Origin: Mucilaginibacter roseus
Lineage (GTDB): Bacteria; Bacteroidota; Bacteroidia; Sphingobacteriales; Sphingobacteriaceae
DNA: 64,000 nucleotides
Assembly (NCBI RefSeq): GCF_021215455.1
Contig: NZ_JAJPWV010000004.1
Location: 186,001 to 250,000, forward strand
Direction: 5' to 3'
The translations under genes were made by a program, and so were the position numbers. Below, piece by piece: positions 34,182 to 44,175 of this stretch. The notes beneath the pieces are model-generated. The model searched no databases, had not been told where the DNA came from, and saw only the letters and a list, made by a program, of their open reading frames with translations. Position 1 is the stretch's first letter; every line of letters starts with the position of its first letter.

Positions 34182-35138
34182 ATGCCCTGTAGATTTTTAA
34201 GGTTTATTACCTTGTACCTTGCCATTACAATTCCGGCTACTGCGCAAACAACCAAGCCGTCTTTCAACATTGTACCCTTGGGCGTAAAAGGCGGTATTGA
34301 TGAAAGCAACCTTTCTGCCTACATGGTTGGCGCAGCAGGCAGCGAAGACTATATTTGTTTAGATGCTGGCACCTTACACTATGGCATTGAAAAAGCTGTT
34401 AGTAAACATACCTTTAAGGTATCTACCGAACAAGTTTTGAAGCGATACATCAAAGGATATTTTATTTCACACGCGCACTTGGATCATGTTTCTGGATTGA
34501 TCATCAATTCACCGGAAGACAGCCTGAAAAGCATATACGGTTTGGCATCATGCCTCGAAACGTTGAAAACGCACTATTTTACGTGGGCGAGCTGGGCTAA
34601 TTTTACCGATGAGGGCGAAAAGCCGCAGCTAAAAAAGTACAGTTACAAGCCAATGGAGCCGGGAAAGCCGGTAACAGTTGACGGTACAGGGCTCACAGTG
34701 CAGGTTTTCCCGTTAAGCCATTCAAATCTTACGGGGGCGGCTTACCTGATAAAAAACAATAATGCCTATGTACTTTACCTTGGCGATACCGGCCCGGATG
34801 AAGTAGAGAAAAGTGACAAGTTAAGGGAACTCTGGCAAGCTGTCGGTCCGCTAATCAGCAAAGGGCAATTAAAAGCTATCTTGATCGAGGTTTCATACCC
34901 GAATGAACAGCCGGACAAAAGCCTGTTCGGGCACCTTACCCCTAACTGGCTGATGAAGGAAATGAAAGTATTGGAGAGTTACACCGGTATAGGTAAGCTA
35001 AAAAACTTCAACCTGGTGATAACGCATGTAAAGCCGCCTCAACAAAATATCAACAAATTAAAGCAGCAGCTTAAACAGCAAAATACCCTTGGCTTAAACC
35101 TGATATTCCCGCAACAGGGCAAAGCTATACGCCTTTAA
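34182..35138 (+). CDS. Class II cyclic-nucleotide phosphodiesterase-like metallo-beta-lactamase-fold protein
   Basis: A secreted hydrolase of 318 residues. The signal peptide ends IPATAQ. The metal motif HAHLDH lies at 97-102 within YFISHAHLDHVSGLIINSPED, the signature of class II 3',5'-cyclic-nucleotide phosphodiesterases (CpdP/yeast PDE1 type). Further ligands are likely in FPLSHSN and LYLGDTG, and the end has ITHVKPP. It should act in the periplasm. The ATG at 34182 is preferred to a TTG at 34161, because the latter lies inside the -7 promoter element. The stop directly abuts the stop of the convergent gene. Confidence 0.88.
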   Translation: MPCRFLRFITLYLAITIPATAQTTKPSFNIVPLGVKGGIDESNLSAYMVGAAGSEDYICLDAGTLHYGIEKAVSKHTFKVSTEQVLKRYIKGYFISHAHLDHVSGLIINSPEDSLKSIYGLASCLETLKTHYFTWASWANFTDEGEKPQLKKYSYKPMEPGKPVTVDGTGLTVQVFPLSHSNLTGAAYLIKNNNAYVLYLGDTGPDEVEKSDKLRELWQAVGPLISKGQLKAILIEVSYPNEQPDKSLFGHLTPNWLMKEMKVLESYTGIGKLKNFNLVITHVKPPQQNINKLKQQLKQQNTLGLNLIFPQQGKAIRL

Positions 35139-35723
35139 TTATTGTGTTTCGAGCAGGTCAATACAGCTTTTTGATAGCGAAGCCAGCCTTGTGTTTAAGT
35201 TAGCCAAGCCATTGGTGTCATTTATCTTTTTATAAAGCGATGTAATGGTATCCAAAGTATCCTGATTAGGATCACAAGCTTGTGCCTTTTCCAGATGCGC
35301 GATAGATTTCTTTACCAAATTGATATAAGCCCATTTATTAGCAGTTGTAGGGGCAGAAAGTTTTTTCTTGTCAGCATCCCCTGCTTCTTTTAAATAAATA
35401 TAACCCAACGCCAGGTGTGCCACATAAAAATCGGGCACGTGTGCCAAAACCCGCTCGTAATAAACCTTAGCATCGGCCGGATGACGTTCTTCGTAAAGCT
35501 TGCCTAATATATTATAATAGTTAATGCGTGCCTTTATTGGAAGGGCAACGGTATCGGCCATTATATCTTCAGCAACACGCTCGGCGTTGTCGGTATTACC
35601 CTCAAACATAGCCACATTCAAGTCGAGGTACTTATCAAATACAGCGGCAGTATCAACCGTTTGCGCCTTAGCTAAAACAGCGCACAACAGCATCGTTATA
35701 AAAAATATTGTTTTTTTAAGCAC
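35139..35723 (-). CDS. Exported TPR-like protein
   Basis: A 194-residue periplasmic protein with a clear signal peptide (ending VLAKAQ). The mature part is helical and contains at least one canonical TPR-like unit (YYNILGKLYEERHPADAKVYYERVL) and a second longer pair (HLALGYIYLKEAG, then AHLEKAQACDPNQ). It ends with helices around LANLNTRLASLSKSCIDLLE. It has no catalytic motif and is probably a small scaffold. It is convergent with the phosphodiesterase gene with no bases between the two stop codons, so the transcripts must overlap. No terminator is seen. Confidence 0.8.
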   Translation of the reverse strand: MLKKTIFFITMLLCAVLAKAQTVDTAAVFDKYLDLNVAMFEGNTDNAERVAEDIMADTVALPIKARINYYNILGKLYEERHPADAKVYYERVLAHVPDFYVAHLALGYIYLKEAGDADKKKLSAPTTANKWAYINLVKKSIAHLEKAQACDPNQDTLDTITSLYKKINDTNGLANLNTRLASLSKSCIDLLETQ

Positions 35724-35963
35724 AGTAAATTATTAACGGTTTATATTTAAATATAGTGCTATTTACCTGATATCAGCATTATCATCCTAAAACAATTAAT
35801 CAACATTAGCGAACACCAGGTGTAACGAAACCGAACGCACGAACATAATTACACCCACACAACAAATTGAAAAACAGAAATTTACACTCATGGCACGGCA
35901 TTGGATATTTTCCGGTAAGCTGACCTTCTGATTTAATAAATTGAACAATCATCAGTCATTACC

Positions 35964-38396
35964 ATGATAACACATTACCTGAAGATCGCTTTTCGCAATA
36001 TGCAAAAGCAAAAAATGTATGCCGCTATCAATATCGGCGGTTTTGCTATTGGCATTGCCGCCTGTATATTAATATCATTGTATATACGCAACGAAACCAG
36101 TTACGACCAGGATATCGCCAATAAAGACAACGTTTACCGCATAGTTGGCGAACTTAAAGTAGCGGGCACTACTTTTAGAGGTATAAGCTTTCAGCCGCCA
36201 ATGGCCAAGGCACTTGTGAACGATTTTCCGGAAGTAAAAAAGGCAGGCCGCATATTGCATAGCAAACTTTTTGGCGGCACCGAAAATCAGATACGCCGCG
36301 CAGACCAGGTTAATAATACCTACGAGGATGGATTTTGCTTTGCCGATACATCGGTGATCGACATACTGGATATAAAAATGGTTTACGGCAACAAGCTTAC
36401 AGCCTTAAGTAATCCAAACTCTGTGGTAATAAATAAAAGCTTAGCTGATAAGTATTTTCCCGGCCAGAATCCAGTGGGCAAAACATTGATCTTTAATAAC
36501 AATACTAAAGTACCATTAACTATTGGGGGCGTTATGCGCGATTTTCCGGAAAACGCGCATATGCAGTTTAAAGGTTTTATATCATTAGCCGGACTAAAAT
36601 TCTGGGATGGCGAGCAGGAAAGCTGGTATGCGAGCAACTATGGTATTTATGTGCAAATGAATCCGGGTGTTAACGTTGCCGCATTCAATAAAAAAATGAC
36701 CGCCGGCATCCTCGATAAATATATTATCCCGACCATGAAGGAAAGAGGCCGCAGCAATGTTGAAGAGATCAGGAAAAATGCTAAACTCTCCCTGCAAGCG
36801 GTAACCGATATTCATCTTAATTCATACAATATTGATGAAAACGATATTAAACACGGCGATGTCCGTTTTATATGGCTTTTTGCCGGGATAGCCGGATTTA
36901 TACTGGTGCTGGCTTGTATCAACTTCCTGAACCTTTCAACCGCGCGGTCTGCCAACCGTGCGCGCGAGGTAGGTGTGCGCAAAGTTATCGGTTCAACACG
37001 CGCTAACCTGATCAGGCAGTTTTTAACGGAATCTCTACTTTACAGCTTTTTCTCGTTCGTGTTAGGTTTAGCGCTCACAGCAATAGCACTACCTGCCTTT
37101 AATAAAGTAGCGGGGACGCAGCTTACCCTGCCCTGGACTGAGTGGTGGTTACTTCCCGTATTGGTAACAAGCGCCTTTATAATCGGCTTAATTGCAGGCA
37201 TTTATCCTGCCTTCTACCTCTCCTACTTTAAACCCGCCACTACGCTGAAAGGCGCACTTAGCATGGGCAGCCGTAATTCGGGCTTACGCAGCGGACTTGT
37301 AATATTCCAGTTCACGGTGTCTATTGTTTTGATTATCGGCACGGCAGTTATCTACAAGCAAATGCAGTACATCCTTAACTCCAAGATCGGTTTTGACAAG
37401 GAACAGGTATTAACTATTGAAGGAGCCGATGCCTTAGGCCCGCAAATGGCATCTTTTAAAAGTGAACTGCTCAACCTGCCTTTTGTAAAGAATGTAACCG
37501 TTAGCGACTTTTTGCCTGTAAGCGGAACCAAGCGAAACGGAAACTCCTTTTTTAAAGAAGGCCGTGAAAAGGAAGATCCGCCGATACGCACGCAGCACTG
37601 GGTTATTGATGAGAATTACCTCGCTACTATGGGCATGAAGCTGATAGCCGGCCGTAATTTCCGTACCGATATGCCTACCGACTCGCAGGCTACCATCGTA
37701 AATAAAGCTATGATCAGCCAGTTGGGCTATAAAAATCCATTGGGAAAGGTGATTACCAATGGGCCTGAGCATCTAACCATTATTGGAGTTATTGATAATT
37801 TCAACTACGAATCAATAAAGCAGCAGGTTGACCCGATGGTGATGATACTGGGTAATAGCAACAGCATGGTATCCGTCAAAGTAAAGAGCGCTGATATGCA
37901 GGCTGCGCTTGCTGCCATAAACGGCACCTGGAAAAAATTTCAACCAAACCAGGCTATGCGGTATAACTTTTTGGATGAGCGTTACGCCGCCATGTACAGC
38001 GATGTGCAAAGCACGCAATATATATTTACAGGCTTTTCCATACTGGCCATTGTGGTGGCATGCCTTGGCCTGTTTGCCCTTGCCGCCTTTATGGCAGAGC
38101 AGCGCAGCAAAGAGGTGAGCATTCGTAAGGTGCTTGGCGCATCGGTAAGTAACCTGTTCGCTTTGCTTACGGGCAATTTCCTGAAACTGGTATTAATTTC
38201 ACTGGTTATCGCTATACCAATAGGCTGGCTGGCCATGAGCAAATGGCTTGAAGATTACGTATACCGCATTAAGCTCAGCTGGGATATATTCGCGGTATCA
38301 GGCGTAATTGTTATCATTATTGCCTTGGTTACCGTGTGCTGGCAGGCCGTAAGTGCCGCACTGGTAAATCCAATAAAAAATCTGCGGTCAGAATAA
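35964..38396 (+). CDS. FtsX/MacB-like ABC transporter permease
   Basis: An inner-membrane protein of 810 residues with the duplicated layout of Bacteroidota MacB-type permeases. An N-terminal helix (NIGGFAIGIAACILISLYI) follows MITHYLKIAFRNMQKQK; a large periplasmic MacB-PCD domain spans about 45-280; three FtsX helices lie at about 290-425 (with ARSANRAREVGVRKVIGSTR), then a further helix, a second periplasmic domain, and a second FtsX set at about 680-800 with RSKEVSIRKVLGASV. No ATPase gene is adjacent, so it must use one encoded elsewhere. Likely roles are lipoprotein or peptide export, or envelope stress. It ends in a terminator. Confidence 0.92.
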   Translation: MITHYLKIAFRNMQKQKMYAAINIGGFAIGIAACILISLYIRNETSYDQDIANKDNVYRIVGELKVAGTTFRGISFQPPMAKALVNDFPEVKKAGRILHSKLFGGTENQIRRADQVNNTYEDGFCFADTSVIDILDIKMVYGNKLTALSNPNSVVINKSLADKYFPGQNPVGKTLIFNNNTKVPLTIGGVMRDFPENAHMQFKGFISLAGLKFWDGEQESWYASNYGIYVQMNPGVNVAAFNKKMTAGILDKYIIPTMKERGRSNVEEIRKNAKLSLQAVTDIHLNSYNIDENDIKHGDVRFIWLFAGIAGFILVLACINFLNLSTARSANRAREVGVRKVIGSTRANLIRQFLTESLLYSFFSFVLGLALTAIALPAFNKVAGTQLTLPWTEWWLLPVLVTSAFIIGLIAGIYPAFYLSYFKPATTLKGALSMGSRNSGLRSGLVIFQFTVSIVLIIGTAVIYKQMQYILNSKIGFDKEQVLTIEGADALGPQMASFKSELLNLPFVKNVTVSDFLPVSGTKRNGNSFFKEGREKEDPPIRTQHWVIDENYLATMGMKLIAGRNFRTDMPTDSQATIVNKAMISQLGYKNPLGKVITNGPEHLTIIGVIDNFNYESIKQQVDPMVMILGNSNSMVSVKVKSADMQAALAAINGTWKKFQPNQAMRYNFLDERYAAMYSDVQSTQYIFTGFSILAIVVACLGLFALAAFMAEQRSKEVSIRKVLGASVSNLFALLTGNFLKLVLISLVIAIPIGWLAMSKWLEDYVYRIKLSWDIFAVSGVIVIIIALVTVCWQAVSAALVNPIKNLRSE

Positions 38397-38421
38397 AATT
38401 TATCTAAACCCCTTAACAAAC

Positions 38422-38460
38422 CAAAAGGCATTTATCATTAAAGGTAAATGCCTTTTGTTT
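38422..38460. terminator. Bidirectional intrinsic terminator
   Basis: CAAAAGGCATTTA (38422-38434) pairs exactly with TAAATGCCTTTTG (38445-38457) and is followed by TTT. It lies between the permease and the convergent acetyltransferase. Confidence 0.85.
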
Positions 38461-38473
38461 TATCAGGTATTTT

Positions 38474-38968
38474 TTATGTTTTGATTACGGCGTAAAGATG
38501 TTCATCCATTATTTCACCATATTTGGTTATAGCCGAGCGGTGTATGGCTTCCAGTTGGTATCCGGCTTTTTCAAGCACCCGCTGTGATGCCTTGTTGTGC
38601 GCGAACACGCCTGCAAAAACACGGATCTTGCCGATATTAAAAGCGTAATCAGTTAATAACCTTAACGCTTCAGTAGCGTAGCCCTTACCCCAATATGGCT
38701 CGCCCAACCAATAACCTACCTCGGCACTGTTACGGTGAATATCCGTTTTAAGTGTAATGCCGCCAACGCCAATAAATTCATCATCATTAAAAATACTAAA
38801 TACATGCGGTATACTGCCCTGTATAGCGTTCTCAATAAAGTCATTGGCATCGTCAATAGAATACGGATGCGGAAAAACATCGCGCAGGTTACGGGCTATA
38901 TTATAATTATCGGCAAGCTGCTGTAAACGCTCTGCCTGTACATCATCAAAGCCCCATAATTTTACCAT
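38474..38968 (-). CDS. GNAT family N-acetyltransferase (RimJ/RimL-like)
   Basis: A cytoplasmic acetyltransferase of 164 residues. It has the RimJ/RimL pattern: NIARNLRDVFPHPYSIDDAN near the N-terminus, strand 4 with EVGYWLGEPYWGKGYATEA (acetyl-CoA pyrophosphate loop, about 83-101), and the C-terminal NKASQRVLEKAGYQLEA. The family acetylates N-terminal amino groups of proteins, or small molecules. The start is 1 nt past the stop of the upstream thioredoxin-fold gene, so the two form an operon. No functional link between them is known to me. Confidence 0.9.
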   Translation of the reverse strand: MVKLWGFDDVQAERLQQLADNYNIARNLRDVFPHPYSIDDANDFIENAIQGSIPHVFSIFNDDEFIGVGGITLKTDIHRNSAEVGYWLGEPYWGKGYATEALRLLTDYAFNIGKIRVFAGVFAHNKASQRVLEKAGYQLEAIHRSAITKYGEIMDEHLYAVIKT

Positions 38969-38969
38969 A

Positions 38970-40115
38970 CTATTTTTTTTCCAGGTAATCGGTTATCTCA
39001 AATGATATATCGTTATACGGAATATCGCGCTTCAAAATCTTCCAGTTACCATCAAGCAAATAATAAGTTGGTACTCGGCTAATACCCCAGGCTTCAGCGT
39101 TTTTAGATTCGTTGCCCTTCAAGTCAGAAAATTGCGGCCATTTCATGCCATCTTCTTTAATGGCCTTCAGCCAGTACTCTTTATTCTCATCCAAATCAAT
39201 ACTGATGATACCAAAAGCCTGATCGTTATTTACCTGGAAAAGCAGCTTGCTATTCATTTGCAGGTGGTTTTGCCTGCTAACCTCATTACCTGCACGCCAA
39301 AAATCAATCAGGATGATCTTTTTGTTTTTAAACGCGCCACGATCAAAAGCTTTACCTTTTGCATCTGTTCCGTAAATATCAGGCGCGGTTTGGCCGGGTA
39401 CCAATTTAGCCAGGCCCGAAAGCTTACCACCTATCTCCTTGCCTTCTTCAGTGTTTTTGGCTTCATCGCTCAGCTTATTGTAAAGCGCGTAATACCTTGC
39501 CGGGTCCTCTTTGTAATCAACATTTTTTATGAAGTGTGCGGCAATAACACTTTTAGGGTATCTCTCAATGAATTTTTCAATAACGTTAGCCTCTACCTCG
39601 GTTTGCTGTTGCTGCAAATCTTTCAGCTTATCAACCCGCGCAAGGTAAGCCGTACCTTCAAGGCTTTTACCGGCACTGCTTTTTAAAAAGGCACGCTCAT
39701 CCTTTACTTTTTGCGCAACATCAGCTACCAACTCATCAGCCAGGGTATAATAAGCATTCAGTTCGTTCTGTATTTTTGACTCTGATTTGATCTTCGGGTA
39801 TTTGGTCAAATCGTTACCATTGATCTCAATGTCGTACTTACCGTTTTCCAGGTACACCTCGTAAGGTATATGCGTTAATTTATTATTGAGCATATTGGTC
39901 ACCTTGATCTGATAATAACCTGGGTATTCTAAAATCTCGTTAATCTTAAATTTACCGTCTACGATGTTTTCACCGTAAACAGGTTTATTTACTACGTCAA
40001 CAATACCAAAAACACCGTTTTTAATACCGGGGGCGGTACCTTCAATTTCAATTCGTTCAACACGGTTACAACCGGCAAGCAGCACTGTAATAAGTAATAG
40101 GTATAAATATTTCAT
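38970..40115 (-). CDS. TlpA-like thioredoxin-fold lipoprotein lacking redox cysteines
   Basis: An exported lipoprotein of 381 residues (lipobox LLAGC, Cys16). The N-terminal ~105 residues form the beta-rich DUF4369-like domain common in Bacteroidota TlpA proteins. A helical region follows (115-235), then a thioredoxin/AhpC-TSA domain from about 240 (LVPGQTAPDIYGTD). Where the active site WAxWCxxC should be, the sequence is WRAGNEVS (273-280), so both cysteines are replaced, by Asn277 and Ser280. The cis-Pro loop (SRVPTYYLLD) is kept. It therefore cannot do thiol-disulfide exchange and may be a binding or chaperone-like protein. It is co-transcribed with the GNAT gene. Confidence 0.85.
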   Translation of the reverse strand: MKYLYLLLITVLLAGCNRVERIEIEGTAPGIKNGVFGIVDVVNKPVYGENIVDGKFKINEILEYPGYYQIKVTNMLNNKLTHIPYEVYLENGKYDIEINGNDLTKYPKIKSESKIQNELNAYYTLADELVADVAQKVKDERAFLKSSAGKSLEGTAYLARVDKLKDLQQQQTEVEANVIEKFIERYPKSVIAAHFIKNVDYKEDPARYYALYNKLSDEAKNTEEGKEIGGKLSGLAKLVPGQTAPDIYGTDAKGKAFDRGAFKNKKIILIDFWRAGNEVSRQNHLQMNSKLLFQVNNDQAFGIISIDLDENKEYWLKAIKEDGMKWPQFSDLKGNESKNAEAWGISRVPTYYLLDGNWKILKRDIPYNDISFEITDYLEKK

Positions 40116-40252
40116 AACTTTTTATGTAAAGCGCGAATATACCTTTCTGCATGTAAATTCATTGTAACTAAATAGGTTCTTAGATTGTTTCTAAATAACT
40201 CATAAACCCCTATAATGTCAGAACCATTTACATGGTTTTGTTATTTAATAGA

Positions 40253-40260
40253 TACTTTTG
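40253..40260 (+). promoter_or_regulatory. sdh operon -7 element (TACTTTTG)
   Basis: An exact TAnnTTTG match 22 nt before the sdhC ATG. A TTTTG lies 12 nt upstream, closer than the usual ~19, so the -33 element is uncertain. Confidence 0.6.
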
Positions 40261-40282
40261 CCGAAATAATTAAAACTTCATA

Positions 40283-41077
40283 ATGAGCGAATTTAAACAA
40301 ACCTTTAACTCGTCGCTGGGCAAGAAGCTAATCATGGCTTTAACAGGCTTGTTTTTGTGTACTTTCCTAATTGTTCACCTTAGCGGTAACCTTGCGTTGT
40401 TTAAACATGATAACGGCCAGGCTTTCAATGCCTACGCTAATTTCATGACGCACTTTCCGCCAATCAGGGTGGTGTCTTACCTGTTGTACCTATCTATCCT
40501 GGTGCATACAATTTATGCTATTATTTTAACGGTAAACAACCGTAAAGCCCGCCCAATCGGCTATGCTTCGGCGCCAAAATCCCCGGTATCATGGTCATCA
40601 AAAAACATGGGCCTGCTGGGTTCAATCCTATTTCTTTTCATCGTGATACACATGAAAGATTTTTGGTTTAAATACCACCAGGATGATTTTACCGGTAAAA
40701 GCACGCACGTTATTCCGTTTAAGGAATACAAAACAGACCTGGTAACCGGTAAACAGATTTCGGCACGCGACCTGCCTCCGGGCGATTACAACTACGCGGT
40801 ATTTACCGAGGGTGGTATTGAAACCATGGTAGCTAAAGATCTTAACCAAACCGTTGAAATTGCCTTTAAGCAATGGTGGTATGTTGCCTTTTATGTAATA
40901 GCATTAGGCGCATTATCATTCCACTTGCTGCACGGCTTTCAAAGCGCGTTCCATACGCTGGGCTGGATTCATCGTAAATACAAGCCGATCATCTATTTTA
41001 TAGGTACCTGGTTTTTTGCGGTTATTATTCCGCTTGGTTTCGCGGCAATGCCGGTATACTATTTTTTCTTTGGATAA
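40283..41077 (+). CDS. sdhC: Succinate dehydrogenase cytochrome b subunit
   Basis: The membrane anchor of succinate:quinone oxidoreductase, 264 residues with five helices, as in the di-heme type B (Wolinella/Bacillus-like) enzymes. The N-terminus SSLGKKLIMALTGLFLCTFL is typical. Candidate heme-ligand histidines sit in FLIVHLSGN, SILVHTIYA, LFIVIHMKDFW and FHLLHGFQSAF. It transfers electrons from the Fe-S subunit to menaquinone, the usual Bacteroidota quinone. It is the first gene of sdhCAB and has a good -7 element. The next gene, sdhA, starts 56 nt downstream. Confidence 0.95.
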   Translation: MSEFKQTFNSSLGKKLIMALTGLFLCTFLIVHLSGNLALFKHDNGQAFNAYANFMTHFPPIRVVSYLLYLSILVHTIYAIILTVNNRKARPIGYASAPKSPVSWSSKNMGLLGSILFLFIVIHMKDFWFKYHQDDFTGKSTHVIPFKEYKTDLVTGKQISARDLPPGDYNYAVFTEGGIETMVAKDLNQTVEIAFKQWWYVAFYVIALGALSFHLLHGFQSAFHTLGWIHRKYKPIIYFIGTWFFAVIIPLGFAAMPVYYFFFG

Positions 41078-41133
41078 GGTTTATTGTTGATATGAGAAGG
41101 CCGTAAGGCCAATCAAAAATATAATTGTAAGAG

Positions 41134-43068
41134 ATGATTTTAGATGCTAAGATTCCCCAGGGCCCACTGGCCGAAAAATGGAGCAAGCATAAATTTAACC
41201 TGAAGCTGGTTAACCCTGCCAACAAGCGTAAATACGACATCATTGTTGTAGGTACAGGTTTGGCCGGCGCCTCAGCAGCGGCTACTTTGGCCGAGCTTGG
41301 CTACAACGTTACCGCATTCTGCTTTCAGGATAGCCCACGCCGTGCGCACTCTATTGCAGCACAGGGCGGTATAAACGCGGCAAAAAATTACCAGAATGAC
41401 GGTGACAGTGTTTACCGCTTATTTTATGATACCATAAAAGGTGGCGACTATCGTGCCCGTGAAGCCAACGTTTACCGTTTGGCAGAGGTATCAGTAAATA
41501 TCATTGACCAGTGCGTGGCGCAGGGTGTACCTTTTGCCCGCGAGTACGGCGGTTTGCTGGATAACCGTTCATTTGGTGGCGCGCAGGTATCGCGTACCTT
41601 TTACGCCCGTGGTCAAACCGGACAGCAATTGCTTTTAGGCGCTTATTCGGCACTTAACCGCCAGATACATAACGGCAAGGTTAAAATGTATACCCGCCAC
41701 GAGATGCTTGACGTGGTTAAGGTTGATGGCCATGCGAAGGGTATTGTTACCCGTAACTTAAAAACCGGCCAGATTGATACCCACGCAGGCCATGCGGTAT
41801 TATTATGTACCGGTGGCTATAGCAACGTGTTTTTCCTGTCAACCAACGCTATCGGTTCAAACGTAACCGCGGCCTGGAGAGCACACAAACGTGGCGCTTA
41901 CTTTGCTAACCCTTGCTACACGCAAATTCACCCTACCTGCATCCCGGTAAGCGGCGATCACCAGTCAAAACTTACGCTGATGTCTGAATCGTTACGTAAC
42001 GACGGACGTGTATGGGCACCAAAAACGGTTGAAATTGCTGAGCAGTTACGCTCAGGCAAGTTGAAAGCGAGTGATGTTAAGGAAGATGACCGCGATTACT
42101 TCCTCGAAAGAAAATACCCTGCATTTGGTAACCTTGTACCGCGCGACGTGGCATCACGTAACGCCAAAGAAATGGCCGACGAGGGTAAAGGTGTAGGAGC
42201 TTCGGGCTTTGCAGTATTCCTTGACTTTGCCGACGCCATTAAACGCTTAGGCCAGGAAACAGTTGCCGCCAAGTACGGTAACTTGTTTGACATGTACGCG
42301 CAGATCACCGCAGAAGATCCTTACAGCCAGCCAATGCGTATTTACCCGGCTGTTCACTATACCATGGGTGGCCTTTGGGTTGATTATAACCTGAGCACTA
42401 CTGTACCTGGTTTATACGCTTTGGGCGAGTGTAACTTCTCTGATCACGGCGCTAACCGCCTGGGTGCATCTGCATTGATGCAAGGCCTGTCTGACGGTTA
42501 CTTCGTTATCCCTTATACTTTAGGTGATTACCTGGCAACCATCGGCCCTAAACCGGTTGATAAAAGCCACCCTGCATTTGAGCAAACCAAGCAAGATGTA
42601 CTTGCGTATGTAAATAAGCTGCTATCGTTAAAAGGCAATAAAACCGTGGTTGAGTACCACCGCGAGCTTGGCCACATTATGTGGGAGTATTGCGGCATGG
42701 CGCGTACCGAAGAAGGCCTAACTAAAGCTAAAGCCCTGATACAGGCACTTAAAGCCGATTTTTGGAAGAACGCGATCGTAACCGGCGAAAATGAAGAGAT
42801 CAACGCCGCACTTGAAAGAGCGGGCCGCGTTGCCGACTTTATTGAACTTGGCGAACTGATGATTGATGACGCATTGATGCGCAGGGAATCATGCGGTGGC
42901 CACTTCCGCCTTGAATCGCAAACTGAAGAAGGCGAAGCTTTACGCGATGACGAAAACTTTGCTTTTGCAGCAGCCTGGGAGTTTAAGGGTGAGAATCAGC
43001 CGGAAGAGCTGCATAAAGAAGAGTTGGTATTTGAAAATGTTAAGTTAACACAGAGGAGCTATAAGTAA
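41134..43068 (+). CDS. sdhA: Succinate dehydrogenase/fumarate reductase flavoprotein subunit
   Basis: The catalytic FAD subunit, 644 residues, of type B succinate dehydrogenase, which oxidises succinate to fumarate at the cytoplasmic face. The Rossmann motif is [19 protein letters not shown]. The covalent-FAD histidine is in [15 protein letters not shown], followed by [20 protein letters not shown]. Active-site stretches include [21 protein letters not shown] and [15 protein letters not shown], and [20 protein letters not shown]. It is followed by a word-repeat hairpin before sdhB. Confidence 0.97.
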   Translation: MILDAKIPQGPLAEKWSKHKFNLKLVNPANKRKYDIIVVGTGLAGASAAATLAELGYNVTAFCFQDSPRRAHSIAAQGGINAAKNYQNDGDSVYRLFYDTIKGGDYRAREANVYRLAEVSVNIIDQCVAQGVPFAREYGGLLDNRSFGGAQVSRTFYARGQTGQQLLLGAYSALNRQIHNGKVKMYTRHEMLDVVKVDGHAKGIVTRNLKTGQIDTHAGHAVLLCTGGYSNVFFLSTNAIGSNVTAAWRAHKRGAYFANPCYTQIHPTCIPVSGDHQSKLTLMSESLRNDGRVWAPKTVEIAEQLRSGKLKASDVKEDDRDYFLERKYPAFGNLVPRDVASRNAKEMADEGKGVGASGFAVFLDFADAIKRLGQETVAAKYGNLFDMYAQITAEDPYSQPMRIYPAVHYTMGGLWVDYNLSTTVPGLYALGECNFSDHGANRLGASALMQGLSDGYFVIPYTLGDYLATIGPKPVDKSHPAFEQTKQDVLAYVNKLLSLKGNKTVVEYHRELGHIMWEYCGMARTEEGLTKAKALIQALKADFWKNAIVTGENEEINAALERAGRVADFIELGELMIDDALMRRESCGGHFRLESQTEEGEALRDDENFAFAAAWEFKGENQPEELHKEELVFENVKLTQRSYK

Positions 43069-43069
43069 G

Positions 43070-43140
43070 GATTAAGAATCAAGAATCGAGAGGTAAGAGA
43101 CAAGATTAATCTCTCAATCCTGATTCTTGAATCTTAATTC
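43070..43140. repeat. Intergenic hairpin of repeated words (AAGAATC family), sdhA-sdhB
   Basis: GATTAAGAATCAAGAATC (43070-43087) pairs with the complement-like GATTCTTGAATCTTAATTC (43122-43140) with few mismatches. Further copies of AATCTC and GAGATT words lie between and after. It could attenuate or stabilise the sdh transcript. Confidence 0.75.
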
Positions 43141-43156
43141 TATAATCTCAATAATA

Positions 43157-43942
43157 ATGAGTAACGGAAATATGAACCTGACGCTTAAAGTTTGGCGCCA
43201 AAAAAATGCACAAACATCAGGTAAGTTTGTGACCTATAAGGCCGAGGGTATTTCACCCGACATGTCATTCCTTGAAATGCTTGACGTGGTGAATGAAAGC
43301 CTTACCAAAAAAGGCGAAGAGCCTATATATTTTGATCATGATTGCCGCGAGGGCATTTGCGGTATGTGTTCGCTTTATATTAACGGCCGCCCGCATGGCC
43401 CTAAGCGTGCTATTACCACCTGCCAGCTGCACATGCGCTCGTTTAAAGATGGTGAAACCATTACCATTGAGCCATGGCGCGCCGCTGCTTTCCCGGTTGT
43501 TAAGGATTTAGCGGTTGACCGTTCAGCATTTGACCGTATACAGCAAGCCGGTGGTTACGTATCTATCAACACGGGTGGTGTGCCTGATGCTAATGAAATA
43601 CCTATCCCAAAAGTTATAGCTGATGAAGCGTTCAACTCAGCAACTTGCATCGGTTGCGGTGCTTGCGTTGCGGCCTGTAAAAATGCCTCGGCTATGTTGT
43701 TCGTATCGGCTAAAATCTCTCAGCTGGGTATGCTGCCGCAAGGCCAGCCTGAGCGTTGGAGCCGTGTACAATCAATGGTTGCACAAATGGACGAAGAAGG
43801 ATTTGGTAATTGTACCAACACCGGCGCCTGCGAAGCGGAATGCCCTAAAGAGATCAGCCTTACAAACATAGGCCGTATGAATAATGACTATTTTAGCGCC
43901 AAGTTGTTCCGCGAAGAACGAGTGCACGATCACGCAGAATAA
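43157..43942 (+). CDS. sdhB: Succinate dehydrogenase/fumarate reductase iron-sulfur subunit
   Basis: The Fe-S subunit linking SdhA to SdhC, 261 residues from the ATG at 43157; the preceding in-frame codons lie in the hairpin element and are not expected to be coding. Cysteines for the [2Fe-2S] cluster are in [15 protein letters not shown] with a further Cys in TTCQLH. The [4Fe-4S]/[3Fe-4S] ligands are in [11 protein letters not shown] and [15 protein letters not shown]. The length and motif order are those of type B enzymes. It ends the sdh operon; a terminator follows. Confidence 0.96.
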   Translation: MSNGNMNLTLKVWRQKNAQTSGKFVTYKAEGISPDMSFLEMLDVVNESLTKKGEEPIYFDHDCREGICGMCSLYINGRPHGPKRAITTCQLHMRSFKDGETITIEPWRAAAFPVVKDLAVDRSAFDRIQQAGGYVSINTGGVPDANEIPIPKVIADEAFNSATCIGCGACVAACKNASAMLFVSAKISQLGMLPQGQPERWSRVQSMVAQMDEEGFGNCTNTGACEAECPKEISLTNIGRMNNDYFSAKLFREERVHDHAE

Positions 43943-43964
43943 TATTATTTTTTATAAATCATAC

Positions 43965-43998
43965 AAAGCGCCTCTTCAGAAAAGGGGCGCTTTTTTTA
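43965..43998 (+). terminator. Intrinsic terminator of the sdh operon
   Basis: AAAGCGCCTCTT pairs with AAGGGGCGCTTT through one G-T wobble and is followed by a run of seven T including the stem end. Confidence 0.85.
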
Positions 43999-44175
43999 TG
44001 TGAAAATTTGATGAAAAAGTTCAGTTACACCTACAGGTTGTTCACTTAAACGTACAAGCGTTTAATTATTAAAATATATAATTACCTCTAAAACAAGCAT
44101 ATTATCATAATGGAATAACGATTGCAATAGCCGTGGTGTTAAATAATTATTACTTATAAATACATCTTTACAACT

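Noticed and set aside
39132..39686. 184-codon open frame on the plus strand
   Set aside because: It is antisense to the thioredoxin-fold lipoprotein gene, which has a signal peptide, lipobox and domain structure; the plus-strand product has no recognisable feature.
43127..43156. N-terminal extension of SdhB from a TTG
   Set aside because: The extra codons fall in the AAGAATC-type hairpin region and precede a good ATG that aligns with the family start.
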